64,000 nucleotides of DNA. Origin: Vibrio sp. S9_S30 (lineage in GTDB: Bacteria; Pseudomonadota; Gammaproteobacteria; Enterobacterales; Vibrionaceae). Location: the NCBI RefSeq assembly GCF_014694455.1, contig NZ_JAAUWT010000009.1, positions 1-64,000 on the forward strand, in the 5' to 3' direction. The notes under the pieces were generated by a model. It ran no database searches and had not been told where the DNA came from. It was given only the letters and a program-made list of their open reading frames with translations. A program made the translations under genes and the position numbers. Of the stretch, positions 40,863 to 50,196 are shown one piece after another; within the stretch, counting starts at the first letter, position 1, and each line of letters begins with the position of its first letter.

Positions 40863-43223
40863 ATGGGAATCAAAGAACTTTGCGCAGACGATCTATACGT
40901 ACATGCATTAAAAGAAGACTTCGAACACACTTCAACTAAGAATATCGAACCGATTGATGAAATTGTTGGGCAAGAACGCGCGCAAAAAGCCGTTGAATTC
41001 GCTATGTCCATCAAAGAAAAAGGCTACAACATTTACGCCATTGGCCGGAATGGCTTGGGCAAACGTACGATGGTGCTGCGTTATTTAAATCGCCACCCAG
41101 TGGACAATGAGCCTACCTTCGACTGGTGTTATGTCGCGAACTTTGAAGACATTCGTACGCCGAAGGTCCTTAAGTTACCCGCAGGCGTGGGTACAAAGCT
41201 CAGTAAAGACATAGAAAAGCTTATGGCGAAGCTGGTTAAAGCGATGCCGTTGGCTTTCGATAACGAAATCTACTATTCCCGTGCGGATAAGCTAAAAAAC
41301 CAACTTACGGATAAACAACAAGAAAAGCTTGAAGACATCAGTAAAGATGCCAAGGAGCGTGGCATCAGTTTAACCATTACCAATCAGGGCGATTACCAAT
41401 TTGTCGCGATGAATGGTGAAGAATTGCACACCGAAGAATCCTTTGATGAGCTAACGCCGAAAGAGCAAGATTATTTCGATAAAACCATCGATTCTTTAGA
41501 AATCTCGTTGCGCACCATGGTTCGTCAATTAACCGAATGGGAAGAAACCTATACCGAGAAAATCCAGAAGCTGAACAGCGATGTAACACTGGATGTGATC
41601 AGCCATTTCATTAAGCAGCTTAAGAAAGACTACTCAGAATTTACCGAAGTGAAAAAGTATCTGGGTGAACTGCAAAAAGACATTGTCGAAAACGTGGATA
41701 TCTTCTTGGAAGAATCGAACGAACAAGGTGAAGTTGCTACCGCCTCGTTAGATAAGAAGTTGCCACGCCGCTACAAAATTAACGTGCTGGTGAGCCAAAA
41801 AAGCGAGCATTTCCCCATCATTGTGGAAGACAACCCCAACTACCATAGTTTGTTTGGTTACACCGAAACGGCCACATTCAAAGGCACGGTATTTACCGAT
41901 TTCTCGCTTATTCGTGCGGGCAGCCTTCATAAAGCCAATGGTGGTGTGCTTCTTATGGATGCGGTGAAAGTGCTAGAGCAGCCTTATGTTTGGGATGGGT
42001 TGAAGCGCGCACTCCGCGCTCGCCAGTTAAGCTTAACGTCGTTAGAAAAAGAGCTGACCCTGACAGGGGCGGTTTCGCTCGATCCGGAACCCATTCCACT
42101 GGATGTGAAAATCATCTTGTTTGGGGATTACCGCACCTACCAGCTTTTGCAGCATTACGATGCTGAGTTTGGTGAGCTGTTCCGTGTTACGGCCGATTTT
42201 GAAGATGAGATGACGCGAACCCCAGAAGCGGAGCTTCACTACGCGCGCTTTATCTCCAGCATTGTGCACGATAACGGCATGTTGCATTGCGACAAGAAAG
42301 CCATTGCACGAATCATCGAACACAGTTCTCGTCGAGCGGGCGATTGCACTAAGCTTTCGTTGCATTCTGCCCATATTGCCAACTTGTTGCGAGAGTCTAA
42401 CTACGTTGCTCGCGCCGCCAAATCCAACCTGATTCGTGCCAGCCATGTCGAGCAAGCATTATCAAGTCAGGAAATGCGAGTCGGCAGGTTGAAAGACAGT
42501 GTGATGGAAAGCTTTACCAATGGCACTACGCTGATTAATACAGAAGGGGTAGCGGTTGGTCAGGTGAACGCGCTTTCCGTACTGAGCACCAGCGATCACA
42601 TGTTTGGTGCGCCAAACCGAATCTCCGCGACAACGGCGTACGGCGATGGTGAAGTGATTGATATTGAGCGCAATGTCGATTTGGGCGGCAGCATTCACTC
42701 AAAAGGCGTATTGATTCTTTCGGCTTACCTTGCTTCGGTATTTGGTAAAACCGCCCGAGTACCGTTAACCACGCATATCACGTTCGAACAATCTTACGGT
42801 GGCGTCGATGGCGATAGCGCCAGTATGGCGGAGTTTTGCGCCATAGTGTCGGCGTTTTCTAAATTGCCTGTTCGACAAGATATCGCGATTACAGGCTCCA
42901 TGAACCAATTTGGTGAGTCTCAACCCATTGGGGGAGTGAACGAGAAAATCGAAGGCTTTTTTGATGTGTGCGTGATCAAAGGGCGCTCACCGAACCAAGG
43001 GGTCATCATTCCGAAATCGAACGTCCACAACTTGATGTTGCGTACCGATGTGGTCGAAGCAGTTGAAAAAGGCGAATTCCACATTTGGGCCATTGATCAT
43101 GTGACCGAAGCGGTCGAACTCTTTACGGGTAAACCGCCAGGTGAATTGGGTGAAGAGGGAGCGTACCCAATCGATACGGTATTTGGTGTGGCACAAGCAA
43201 GGCTAAATGCATTGCGTAAGTAA
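40863..43223 (+). CDS. Lon-like ATP-dependent protease (AAA+ / Lon-C)
   Basis: The 786-residue protein combines an N-terminal AAA-like part, a long helical insertion (about 115-300) and a C-terminal Lon protease domain. The P-loop reads GRNGLGKRT near residue 60, with Arg where Ser/Thr normally follows the Lys. The catalytic Ser lies in GVDGDSASMAEF (about residue 650) and the Lys in IGGVNEKIEGFF (about 692). This layout is that of the Vibrio/Gammaproteobacterial Lon-family proteins separate from housekeeping Lon. It probably degrades selected cytoplasmic proteins. The ATG at 40863 is chosen for the AAAGGAG six bases upstream; an in-frame GTG at 40848 overlaps that site. Confidence 0.88.
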   Translation: MGIKELCADDLYVHALKEDFEHTSTKNIEPIDEIVGQERAQKAVEFAMSIKEKGYNIYAIGRNGLGKRTMVLRYLNRHPVDNEPTFDWCYVANFEDIRTPKVLKLPAGVGTKLSKDIEKLMAKLVKAMPLAFDNEIYYSRADKLKNQLTDKQQEKLEDISKDAKERGISLTITNQGDYQFVAMNGEELHTEESFDELTPKEQDYFDKTIDSLEISLRTMVRQLTEWEETYTEKIQKLNSDVTLDVISHFIKQLKKDYSEFTEVKKYLGELQKDIVENVDIFLEESNEQGEVATASLDKKLPRRYKINVLVSQKSEHFPIIVEDNPNYHSLFGYTETATFKGTVFTDFSLIRAGSLHKANGGVLLMDAVKVLEQPYVWDGLKRALRARQLSLTSLEKELTLTGAVSLDPEPIPLDVKIILFGDYRTYQLLQHYDAEFGELFRVTADFEDEMTRTPEAELHYARFISSIVHDNGMLHCDKKAIARIIEHSSRRAGDCTKLSLHSAHIANLLRESNYVARAAKSNLIRASHVEQALSSQEMRVGRLKDSVMESFTNGTTLINTEGVAVGQVNALSVLSTSDHMFGAPNRISATTAYGDGEVIDIERNVDLGGSIHSKGVLILSAYLASVFGKTARVPLTTHITFEQSYGGVDGDSASMAEFCAIVSAFSKLPVRQDIAITGSMNQFGESQPIGGVNEKIEGFFDVCVIKGRSPNQGVIIPKSNVHNLMLRTDVVEAVEKGEFHIWAIDHVTEAVELFTGKPPGELGEEGAYPIDTVFGVAQARLNALRK

Positions 43224-43240
43224 CTCAAGAGCACACATGG

Positions 43241-43261
43241 AAAAGGGGCGAAAGCCTTTTT
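43241..43261 (+). terminator. Probable terminator after the Lon-like gene
   Basis: The sequence AAAAGG...GC GAAA GCCTTTTT can fold into a GNRA-capped stem with a two-base bulge and a T run. Confidence 0.55.
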
Positions 43262-43385
43262 CTGTCTATGAATTTACATTGTAAATGGTGAAGGGTTCGC
43301 AACATCCTATTTGGATTAAACCATCATAGATGGAGAGGACACAAAAGAGTCCATCGATGCTTGGCTTTAAAATAAGGAAACCTGA

Positions 43386-43712
43386 ATGTACAAATTGGAA
43401 ATCTTCTGTCAGCCAGACCAAAAAGACAAAGTGTTGAGCACACTGCATGAAGCGGGAGTCGACAGAATAGGGAATTACGATCATTGCTGGGCGATTGGTT
43501 CGGTCACTGGTTCGCACCGCGCGTTATTGGGGTCTAGCCCCGTATTTGGTGCGATTGGCGACGTTGAAAACTACCCATTGATGAAAATTGAAATCAACGT
43601 TGAAAAACGGTTTGTGGAAGGCATTGTTGCCCAGCTAAAAGAATGTTTGGGTTGGGAAGAGCCTTTAGTGAACGTGCTCAAACTGTACAACCAAGAGTTC
43701 GATTTCAGTTAA
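43386..43712 (+). CDS. YqfO/CutA-like small protein
   Basis: The 108-residue protein has the ferredoxin-like fold seen in the insertion domain of Nif3/YqfO proteins and in CutA1 relatives: YKLEIFCQPDQKDKVLSTLHEAG, then GNYDHCWAIGSVTGSHRALLGSSP, then MKIEINVEKRFVEGIVAQLKE. It is a stand-alone form, common in Vibrio, and probably binds a metal or small ligand. Function is not established. An AAGGAAA site precedes the ATG, and it is followed after 15 bases by the deleted dehydrogenase gene. Confidence 0.75.
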   Translation: MYKLEIFCQPDQKDKVLSTLHEAGVDRIGNYDHCWAIGSVTGSHRALLGSSPVFGAIGDVENYPLMKIEINVEKRFVEGIVAQLKECLGWEEPLVNVLKLYNQEFDFS

Positions 43713-43727
43713 GGTTGGAAGAGCGCA

Positions 43728-44003
43728 ATGAAAATAGCCATATTGGATGATTATCAAAATGCGGTGAAGGAGTTGGCGTGTTTTCACCTCCTGAAAGGGC
43801 ATGACGTTATCGATGTATTCGAGCATGAACCCGCCACGCCAGAAAATGAACCATTAATCGGGCTACCTAACGTTTTGGCAACCCCTCATTTAGGTTATGT
43901 GGAACAAGGCAGCTATGAGTTGTACTTTAAGATCGCATTCGAGAACGTGATCGCGTTTGCAAATGGAAATCCGCAAAATCTGGTAAAGAGCAATAAATCA
44001 TGA
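43728..44003 (+). pseudogene. D-2-hydroxyacid dehydrogenase with large internal deletion
   Basis: The 91-residue frame joins the N-terminal start of a D-isomer-specific 2-hydroxyacid dehydrogenase (MKIAILDDYQNAVKELACFHLLKGHDV) directly to its C-terminal end (DVFEHEPATPENEPLIGLPNVLATPHLGYVEQGSYELYF...). Intact enzymes have about 310-330 residues. The whole NAD-binding domain and most of the catalytic residues are lost by an in-frame deletion, with only the late His region (TPHLG) remaining. The frame itself is open and has a GGAAGAG site, so a short protein may still be made. Its end overlaps the next gene by four bases. Confidence 0.85.
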
Positions 44004-45010
44004 ACACTATTCTTCCACCTGCACTAAAGCTTGGTGACAAAATTGGGTTTTTCTCTCCTTCTTCTCCTGCAACGGTATTTGCTCCCGAACGTTTTGAGCG
44101 AGCTAAGAAATATTTATCAGAAAAAGGATATGTTTTGGTTGAAGGTAGCCTAACAGGTCAATCAGACAGCTACCGTTCTGGCTCTATTCAAGAGCGAGCC
44201 GATGAACTGAATGCACTAATTAGAGACCCAGATGTGCGTTGTATTATGTCGACTATTGGCGGCAACAACAGTAATTCATTGCTGCCTTACATTGATTATG
44301 ATGCTCTCTTAAATGACCCCAAAGTTATCATAGGCTACTCGGATGTAACGGCTTTATTACTTGGCATTTATGCCAAAACCGGGCTGGTTACCTATTATGG
44401 CCCCGCGCTTGTCGCCTCTTTTGGAGAGTTTCCCCCTTTAGTCGATGAAACATATGCATCTTTCAATCAGTTGCTATGTACCCCGACTAGATTGCCTTAT
44501 GTATATAGCATTCCAGCCTTTTGGACAGATGCTCGGATAGATTGGAAGACGCAATGTGAAGCAAAGCCAGTTAATCCAAACGAATGGCAGTTTTTAGGTA
44601 ACGGTGTCGTAACGGGTAGGGTGATCGGAGGAAATTTGAACACAATGGCGGGTATTTGGGGAAGCCCTTATATGCCAACCATTAAGCAAGGAGATATTCT
44701 GCTTGTAGAAGATAGCCTGAAAGGCATTGAAACGATCGAGCGTTCATTTGCTCATCTTAAAGCATGCGGTGTCTTCGATAGGCTATCCGCGATAATTCTA
44801 GGAAAGCATGAATTATTTGATGATAAGGGAACGGGTAGGTCGCCATTGGACGTACTGAAAGAAGTGTTAAGTGAGCAATCAGTACCGATAGTGAATGGTT
44901 TCGATAGTTGCCATACTCATCCAATGCTGGTCACTCCGATAGGCGTTGAGATGTCTATTGATTTTGATAAAGAAACTCTCCAAATAGAAAGCAATTGGAT
45001 TTCTCGTTAG
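44000..45010 (+). CDS. S66-family peptidase (LD-carboxypeptidase/MccF-like)
   Basis: The 336-residue protein is a peptidase S66 member, with the N-terminal GFFSPSSPATVFAPERFERA, the loop STIGGNNSNSLLPYIDYD, the nucleophile Ser in IGYSDVTALL (about residue 113), and the Glu and His of the triad in ILLVEDSLKG and SCHTHPMLVTPIG. The GGNNSNSLL loop is closer to MccF-type proteins, which inactivate microcin C-like peptidyl-nucleotides, than to the cytoplasmic murein LD-carboxypeptidase LdcA. The start overlaps the truncated dehydrogenase gene (ATGA). Confidence 0.85.
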   Translation: MNTILPPALKLGDKIGFFSPSSPATVFAPERFERAKKYLSEKGYVLVEGSLTGQSDSYRSGSIQERADELNALIRDPDVRCIMSTIGGNNSNSLLPYIDYDALLNDPKVIIGYSDVTALLLGIYAKTGLVTYYGPALVASFGEFPPLVDETYASFNQLLCTPTRLPYVYSIPAFWTDARIDWKTQCEAKPVNPNEWQFLGNGVVTGRVIGGNLNTMAGIWGSPYMPTIKQGDILLVEDSLKGIETIERSFAHLKACGVFDRLSAIILGKHELFDDKGTGRSPLDVLKEVLSEQSVPIVNGFDSCHTHPMLVTPIGVEMSIDFDKETLQIESNWISR

Positions 45011-45030
45011 GTGTTATCTGATACGAAAAA

Positions 45031-45930
45031 CTAGCTGTGATGCTTAGTAAACTGGCCCCTAAAATCGGACGGGGTCATTTGCTTCTTCTCTTTAAATTGG
45101 CGGTTAAAATTAGACAAGTTATTGAACCCTGAACGTTCTGCGACGAGTGATACCGGAATGTCGGAATTGACGAGCAATTCGCACGCCTTACCTATTCGAA
45201 ATGTCTTTAAATGCTCCGAAAAGCTTTCTTTAAAGTGCTTTTCAAACAACCGATAAGCCGAGCTTTCGCTCATGTGAAGCGTCTTGCAGAAATCACGGAT
45301 TTTAATGGGTTCATGGTAATGGCTTTCAATAAATTGCCGAGCGGCTTCGACTCGGCTAAAGCTTCCATCTGGCTGCGTGGCTTGCTCGATACCATAGCTT
45401 GATGAAGAGAGCGAAGTGGCGGTGTGCTCATCGGCTAACTGCGTGAGGGCATCAATCACAAACAGCAGTTGCTGGTGGGCGGAAAGCACTCGGTGATCTT
45501 TCAATTTGTGAAACAGCCGTTCTCCCATTTCTTTAGAAAACTCTAGGCCGTGATAAGAGCGGTGAAGCATGGGTTTGATATGAGCGAGCTCGGGCGCGGC
45601 TTTAATCAGGTTGTTTATCCAGCTTTGGGTGAACCACAAAATCAGGGTGCTGTGGGGTTGGAAGGCTTGCGCAAACGAACGCCCCGAAAGCATATGGGGT
45701 AAGCCCGGCCCAAAAAGCAGCAGGGTGTTGTGGTCGACTTTCCCAATATGATCGCCCGCAAAAAAATTGCCTTCAAAGCAATGTCCTGGGTCGCGATAGA
45801 GAACCAATTCATATTCAACGTGATAATGCCATGCACAGGCGTACCCTTCTTTTGGTGCGTCGCAAACATACTCACTGATCTTCCAATTGAAATGGGGTTT
45901 ATCACCAATGGCTTCGACAAACGGTCTCAT
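45031..45930 (-). CDS. AraC-family transcriptional regulator
   Basis: The 299-residue protein has an N-terminal cupin sensor (YACAWHYHVEYELVLYRDPGHCFEGNFFAGDHIG) and a C-terminal AraC DNA-binding domain (about 200-295, with IKIRDFCKTLHMSESSAYRLFEKHF and LVAERSGFNNLSNFNRQFK). It is divergent from the SetA-like exporter gene across 281 bases, and may regulate it or sugar-related genes (inference). Confidence 0.85.
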   Translation of the reverse strand: MRPFVEAIGDKPHFNWKISEYVCDAPKEGYACAWHYHVEYELVLYRDPGHCFEGNFFAGDHIGKVDHNTLLLFGPGLPHMLSGRSFAQAFQPHSTLILWFTQSWINNLIKAAPELAHIKPMLHRSYHGLEFSKEMGERLFHKLKDHRVLSAHQQLLFVIDALTQLADEHTATSLSSSSYGIEQATQPDGSFSRVEAARQFIESHYHEPIKIRDFCKTLHMSESSAYRLFEKHFKESFSEHLKTFRIGKACELLVNSDIPVSLVAERSGFNNLSNFNRQFKEKKQMTPSDFRGQFTKHHS

Positions 45931-46211
45931 GTGTTTTTCTTCCTAAATACGCGTCTTCTGGGTATACCTAATACTGTATAGAGCTGTCAAAGTGTAATGG
46001 TATTTTGAATGAATAGTATCGACACACGACAGATTTCTACCATTCATGCGCATTATATTCAGTACACTTATTGCACACACACCCGATACGCAGAATGTGT
46101 TTTTCCTGCGTATCTTGAGACTGAGAGTAGCCACTCTTACAACTTAATACTTAATAATATCAATATGTTGAACCTTTATTGGGATGAAGGTGCAGCGGTG
46201 AGGATCTTGCT

Positions 46212-47402
46212 ATGTGGACAAATAGAACGGCAATTCTGTTCTTGTTTACGACCTTTGCTACCGGGCTTTGTGGATCGTTTTTCTTTCCTTTGTCGAGCTT
46301 GTTTATGGTGGAAGCGCTCAGTGCGACCCCCGCTATGCTGAGTGCTTTCTTAGTGCTCTCTGTTTTCAGCTCCGTCGTGGTCTCTCAATTCATCGCTTAC
46401 CATTCTGATCGTGGGTGGAAAAGAAAACAAATATTGGTTGTGTCATTCTGTGGTTATTTGGTGACGGTGTTTGGATTTTCGTTTATCCGTGACTATTACT
46501 TAGCGGTGGCGATCTCTGTTGTGTTTGGCAGTGTAACAGGGGCAATTTATGGGCAAGCATTTGCGCTGGCACGCGAATACGCCGACAGGCATTTGCATGA
46601 TCAAGCGACGACATTTTTGTCTACGTTACGTGCTGGAATGGCGCTGGCTTGGGTATTCGGACCGCCTATTGCGTTCATTATTAAAGCGGAATATGGTTTC
46701 TCAACAACGTTTCTTATATCGGCCGGTATGATCGCAATCACGATTGCGGTTGTTTTCTTTTTCCTGCCTAACGGGGATATGAAAGAGGAAAAAGTGGAAG
46801 AGGCACCCGTTGCGATTCCTTGGTATCAAAGGGCATCGGTTGTGTTGTTTTGCTTATCCATGCTGATGGCCTTTTTTGCTAATGGTTTGTATTTAACAGC
46901 GATGCCGTTATACATCACCAAAGAATTGGAGTTAAGTGAAAGCTTACCGGGCGCGTTTTTGGGGATTGCCGCGCTGTGCGAGATCCCTATTATGCTTGCT
47001 GCGGGCTGGCTGGCGGCGAAATATGGGGGGGATCGGGTCGTTGGGATTGCAATGATATGCGGCATGGTCTTTTTTATCGGCATTATTAAAGCGACAGAAG
47101 TATGGCAATTAATCGCGATGCAGGTATGCAACGGGATATTTGTCGGGATTACCGCTTCGTTAGGCATGGTGATATTACAAGATATGATGAAAGACCAGCT
47201 TGGCGTTGCTTCCACTCTATTTTCTAACGTGTTGCAGGGAAGTACGCTGTTGGCGAGCATCTCCATTGGCATTGTTGGTGGCATGTACAACTATTACAGT
47301 ACGTTTTATTTAAGCTTAGGCGGAACCGTATTAGGGCTGGTTTTCTTGGCGATGGCTGCGCTAAGAAATCGCAGCACCCGTGGTATTGCCCCTGCTTATT
47401 GA
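46212..47402 (+). CDS. Major facilitator sugar exporter (SetA-like)
   Basis: The 396-residue protein has 12 hydrophobic segments and the MFS loop motif in AYHSDRGWKRKQ between segments 2 and 3. The first segment LFLFTTFATGLCGSFFFPLSSLFMVEAL and the overall pattern match the SetA/SotA sugar-efflux group. It would export sugars or sugar analogues across the inner membrane. A GAGGA site lies upstream. Its end overlaps that of the convergent gene by seven bases. Confidence 0.82.
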   Translation: MWTNRTAILFLFTTFATGLCGSFFFPLSSLFMVEALSATPAMLSAFLVLSVFSSVVVSQFIAYHSDRGWKRKQILVVSFCGYLVTVFGFSFIRDYYLAVAISVVFGSVTGAIYGQAFALAREYADRHLHDQATTFLSTLRAGMALAWVFGPPIAFIIKAEYGFSTTFLISAGMIAITIAVVFFFLPNGDMKEEKVEEAPVAIPWYQRASVVLFCLSMLMAFFANGLYLTAMPLYITKELELSESLPGAFLGIAALCEIPIMLAAGWLAAKYGGDRVVGIAMICGMVFFIGIIKATEVWQLIAMQVCNGIFVGITASLGMVILQDMMKDQLGVASTLFSNVLQGSTLLASISIGIVGGMYNYYSTFYLSLGGTVLGLVFLAMAALRNRSTRGIAPAY

Positions 47403-49141
47403 TTGAGTAAGCCGGCGAGCGTTTGTCTTGTGGACTCAGAGAGATCTGCTTCTTTATACAGCGCTTCTGCGACCGCCTGATTTTCCGACGTATTTTCGGA
47501 ACCCGACATTAGATACTCAAACAGCATTTCTTTTGTTGGCGTAGGCACGTCGCCATCCAAAATCCGGTTACGAAGTTGGTGCTGATAGTTTGAATCAAAA
47601 GGCAGTGAATTCGGTGTCGATAAACGTGCATTCACAATTTCACGCACAACATTCGGATTGCTGTCTCTTAACGCTTGTTCACGAAGGGTTGGCTTCATTT
47701 CAGGGTTTCTGGCTAACACTCTTGCCGCCACCATTCGTTCGTCAAAATGCTCACTTGCTAAATAGTGAGAGACTTGGCTATCCAGAGTGCGATCATTCAG
47801 GTTATCAATGGAAACCAGCGTGAGATAAGACGCCTTCTCGGACTGTAAAGCCTTGCGTAAGTAGCTGGACACTTCATCGCGTAAAGATTCGGATTGGTTC
47901 CCTAAAATGCCGATATTGAGTAATGCGGTTTCTGAAATGATTTGATTGCTGTTGTCGCTGGCGGCTTCCAATGTTTGCAGAGCATGAGTGGAGTTCACGT
48001 CACCCATTTTGGCGATCGACATGATGGCACGTAGTCGATTTTCTTCGTCTAGTGAGTTGTCTTCAATTAATTGGGAAAGGATCGTTTCCCCTTCAGCGCT
48101 TTGTGAACGCTCCAACGCGAAGATCAAAAGTGATTGCTGGTTATCCGTTAGGTTCTGGTTTTGAAGCCAATCTTTCACCGTATTAAAGCCTTGATTGGCA
48201 AGATAAGCCCCAATGACGTGGGCGTTGTCTAGATTGGGTGAGCCTGCATACAATTCGAATTGTTTCGCAAAGTTGGCTTCACTCACTGCCTCGTTATTAC
48301 TGGCAGTAGCCACGTCTAACCCTTTCAAATGTTGATTAACGCGACTTGCGTATTGGTTCATCGACCAATTGAGGGCTGTTGTGCTTGTCAAAGGCGCAAT
48401 AGTGGTTTGCTGAACAACGGTCAGTTGTTGATTTTCGTAGTCGACGGTTCGTGTGTGGGTATGCGCCAATGTTTGCGGGAACCCGTGGGCATCGTGAGTT
48501 AATTGCCACTGATCTTGCTGTTCGGTGATTTTATAGCTCTGTGAATCCGAAACCGAACCAAGCCAGTTTCGCTTAAGGCTGGATTCATCTTGTCTGACGA
48601 AGTAAAAGCGGTGCTTTCCATCGGCTAGGGTCAGTGTTTTTCTGCCAGAAAAGTAAGAAAACTGAGTGAGAGTAGTATGAATAATCGTCAAAGGATGAGA
48701 GTCATTTAACCCCAGTAAATCCACGTTGTGAAAAGAGCCCTTTGAAAATTGAGTGGTAAACGTGAGGCGTTTAGGGCGATCTTCTCCTTGTGAGTCGGCT
48801 GCCCATTGAATGTCGTCTATTTGCCCAAGGTACACATTTGGTTGGGTGTCCGCTGCTTTCAAAGCCATATTGAATCGGTAGGTCATTTCACCCAATTGAG
48901 CCGTCGGATTGCTCATGGTTGTTGTGAGCGTCACACGATAGCGATGCACCGGATCGGGTATGTGCGTATCCCGTGTTTTCGCAATCGTAGAAAGGGCAGC
49001 GGGCTCGCTGTTCATTTCGGGTGCATAAACAGGAATCGTGTCGGAATGATCAGATGCTTCGGGCTCTTCTCTGACCATAAAGACTAAGGCAGTGGTGATC
49101 GCAATAATACTCAGAGATAGCAATAATATGATCCGTTTCAT
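47396..49141 (-). CDS. Envelope protein with HEAT-like repeats
   Basis: The 581-residue protein has an N-terminal membrane anchor or uncleaved signal (residues 3-23), then a beta-rich region (about 65-270). A long helical C-terminal region (about 290-580) shows repeated helix pairs resembling HEAT/Armadillo repeats (for example DSQVSHYLASEHFDERMVAARVLARNPE). It is probably periplasmic and anchored at the inner membrane. The combination recalls large lipid-binding lipoprotein N-terminal-like folds, but no motif settles it. Function unknown. AAAGGGGGAG precedes the ATG. Confidence 0.7.
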   Translation of the reverse strand: MKRIILLLSLSIIAITTALVFMVREEPEASDHSDTIPVYAPEMNSEPAALSTIAKTRDTHIPDPVHRYRVTLTTTMSNPTAQLGEMTYRFNMALKAADTQPNVYLGQIDDIQWAADSQGEDRPKRLTFTTQFSKGSFHNVDLLGLNDSHPLTIIHTTLTQFSYFSGRKTLTLADGKHRFYFVRQDESSLKRNWLGSVSDSQSYKITEQQDQWQLTHDAHGFPQTLAHTHTRTVDYENQQLTVVQQTTIAPLTSTTALNWSMNQYASRVNQHLKGLDVATASNNEAVSEANFAKQFELYAGSPNLDNAHVIGAYLANQGFNTVKDWLQNQNLTDNQQSLLIFALERSQSAEGETILSQLIEDNSLDEENRLRAIMSIAKMGDVNSTHALQTLEAASDNSNQIISETALLNIGILGNQSESLRDEVSSYLRKALQSEKASYLTLVSIDNLNDRTLDSQVSHYLASEHFDERMVAARVLARNPEMKPTLREQALRDSNPNVVREIVNARLSTPNSLPFDSNYQHQLRNRILDGDVPTPTKEMLFEYLMSGSENTSENQAVAEALYKEADLSESTRQTLAGLLNQ

Positions 49142-49224
49142 GTCTCCCCCTTTAATCGATGTCTAACTCAATTCCACTCTATCTCAAGGGAACGAGCGGT
49201 AAGCTCGCCCCCCTATTTTGAGCT

Positions 49225-50196
49225 TTATATAAATGTCTTCTTATCGTAAATAGTGTGGTTAAACTCCCAAATTGGAGACCAACTGATGAGGGTCGTTTCC
49301 GCATTCAGGATGTCCCACATACCCAATAATTTTACCTGACAGTACAACCCTATGTTTCCGCTGCCGCCTTTTGCACTGGCATCCCATTTAAGCCGTGTGT
49401 AGTACTGAAAATCCGTCGCGCTGCCTTTCTTGTAGGTCACCCCAGCTTCTGCGTGCGCTGTTGTGCCAACATTCACCAAATTGATGGCACCTTTCACCCC
49501 TTTTTCGACGGTCTTAACACCGAGGTTGAGCATGGCGTAACCTTTGGCTGTCGCATCCCCAGAGACAAAAGGCCGAACAGACGCGTAAACAAAGTCGGGT
49601 CGACGCTGTCCATTGATTTTGATTGGGGTGTTTGGCTTGTCAAATCCGCCTACTTCTAAACCTGCCGCGAAATCTGCCCCCGTTTTCAATACCGCCCCAA
49701 TTTTTACACCTAGCTTAAATACGCCAGCCGGATCGATAGGGACTTCAGGAATAGGCACTTCGAGAGTCGCAATGGTGTGAGAAAAGGTGCGTTTAATGTC
49801 TGCTTTTAGAAGAGCGTTACACGTTGGGCTAATCGAAAGAGGGGTCGACGCATTGACCGTCAGAGACAGATGCAGCCCACGTACGCAGTCAAGCTCTTGA
49901 GGGTTAAAAGAAAGGTTGGTATTGCCAAAAACGGTGCCAATTTTCGTATTATGCGGTCCCACATTCACCGTAAACTGGTTGTCTGTATTGCCCAGTATTT
50001 TCCCTCCCGCATAAGTCACGTAGCCAGAGGCATGCCGTGTTTGTTGGAATCGACCAACAACGTTATGCACGTCTGCTGAGTGTGTTTTGTTTAAAACGGT
50101 TCCGGCATTCATAGTGCCTGCGAAAGTAGGGAGAGAAAATATCCCTATTGCCAAGGCACTACAGACAGCCAACGCCATATTTGAGGCTTTCTTCAT
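49225..50196 (-). CDS. Secreted protein of unknown function
   Basis: The 323-residue precursor starts at the ATG at 50196, chosen for the AAGGAT site and the signal peptide (residues 1-26, cut near TFA-GT). The frame extends 41 codons further upstream, but that part would hide the signal peptide. The mature protein is beta-rich with many Gly, Thr and Asn and a few Cys, and has a central PEVPIDPAGVFKLGVKIGAVLKTGADFAAGLEVGG segment. It might be a beta-barrel or adhesin-like protein; no family is recognised. No operon partner. Confidence 0.65.
   Translation of the reverse strand: MKKASNMALAVCSALAIGIFSLPTFAGTMNAGTVLNKTHSADVHNVVGRFQQTRHASGYVTYAGGKILGNTDNQFTVNVGPHNTKIGTVFGNTNLSFNPQELDCVRGLHLSLTVNASTPLSISPTCNALLKADIKRTFSHTIATLEVPIPEVPIDPAGVFKLGVKIGAVLKTGADFAAGLEVGGFDKPNTPIKINGQRRPDFVYASVRPFVSGDATAKGYAMLNLGVKTVEKGVKGAINLVNVGTTAHAEAGVTYKKGSATDFQYYTRLKWDASAKGGSGNIGLYCQVKLLGMWDILNAETTLISWSPIWEFNHTIYDKKTFI

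Noticed and set aside
14419..45010. A linked microcin C import/resistance system from yejF and the MccF-like peptidase
   Set aside because: The genes are 28 kb apart, in different operons and with no biosynthesis genes; the link is only by family.
46009..46341. 110-codon frame overlapping the start of the SetA-like gene
   Set aside because: Out of frame with the membrane protein, Cys/Arg-rich and without support.
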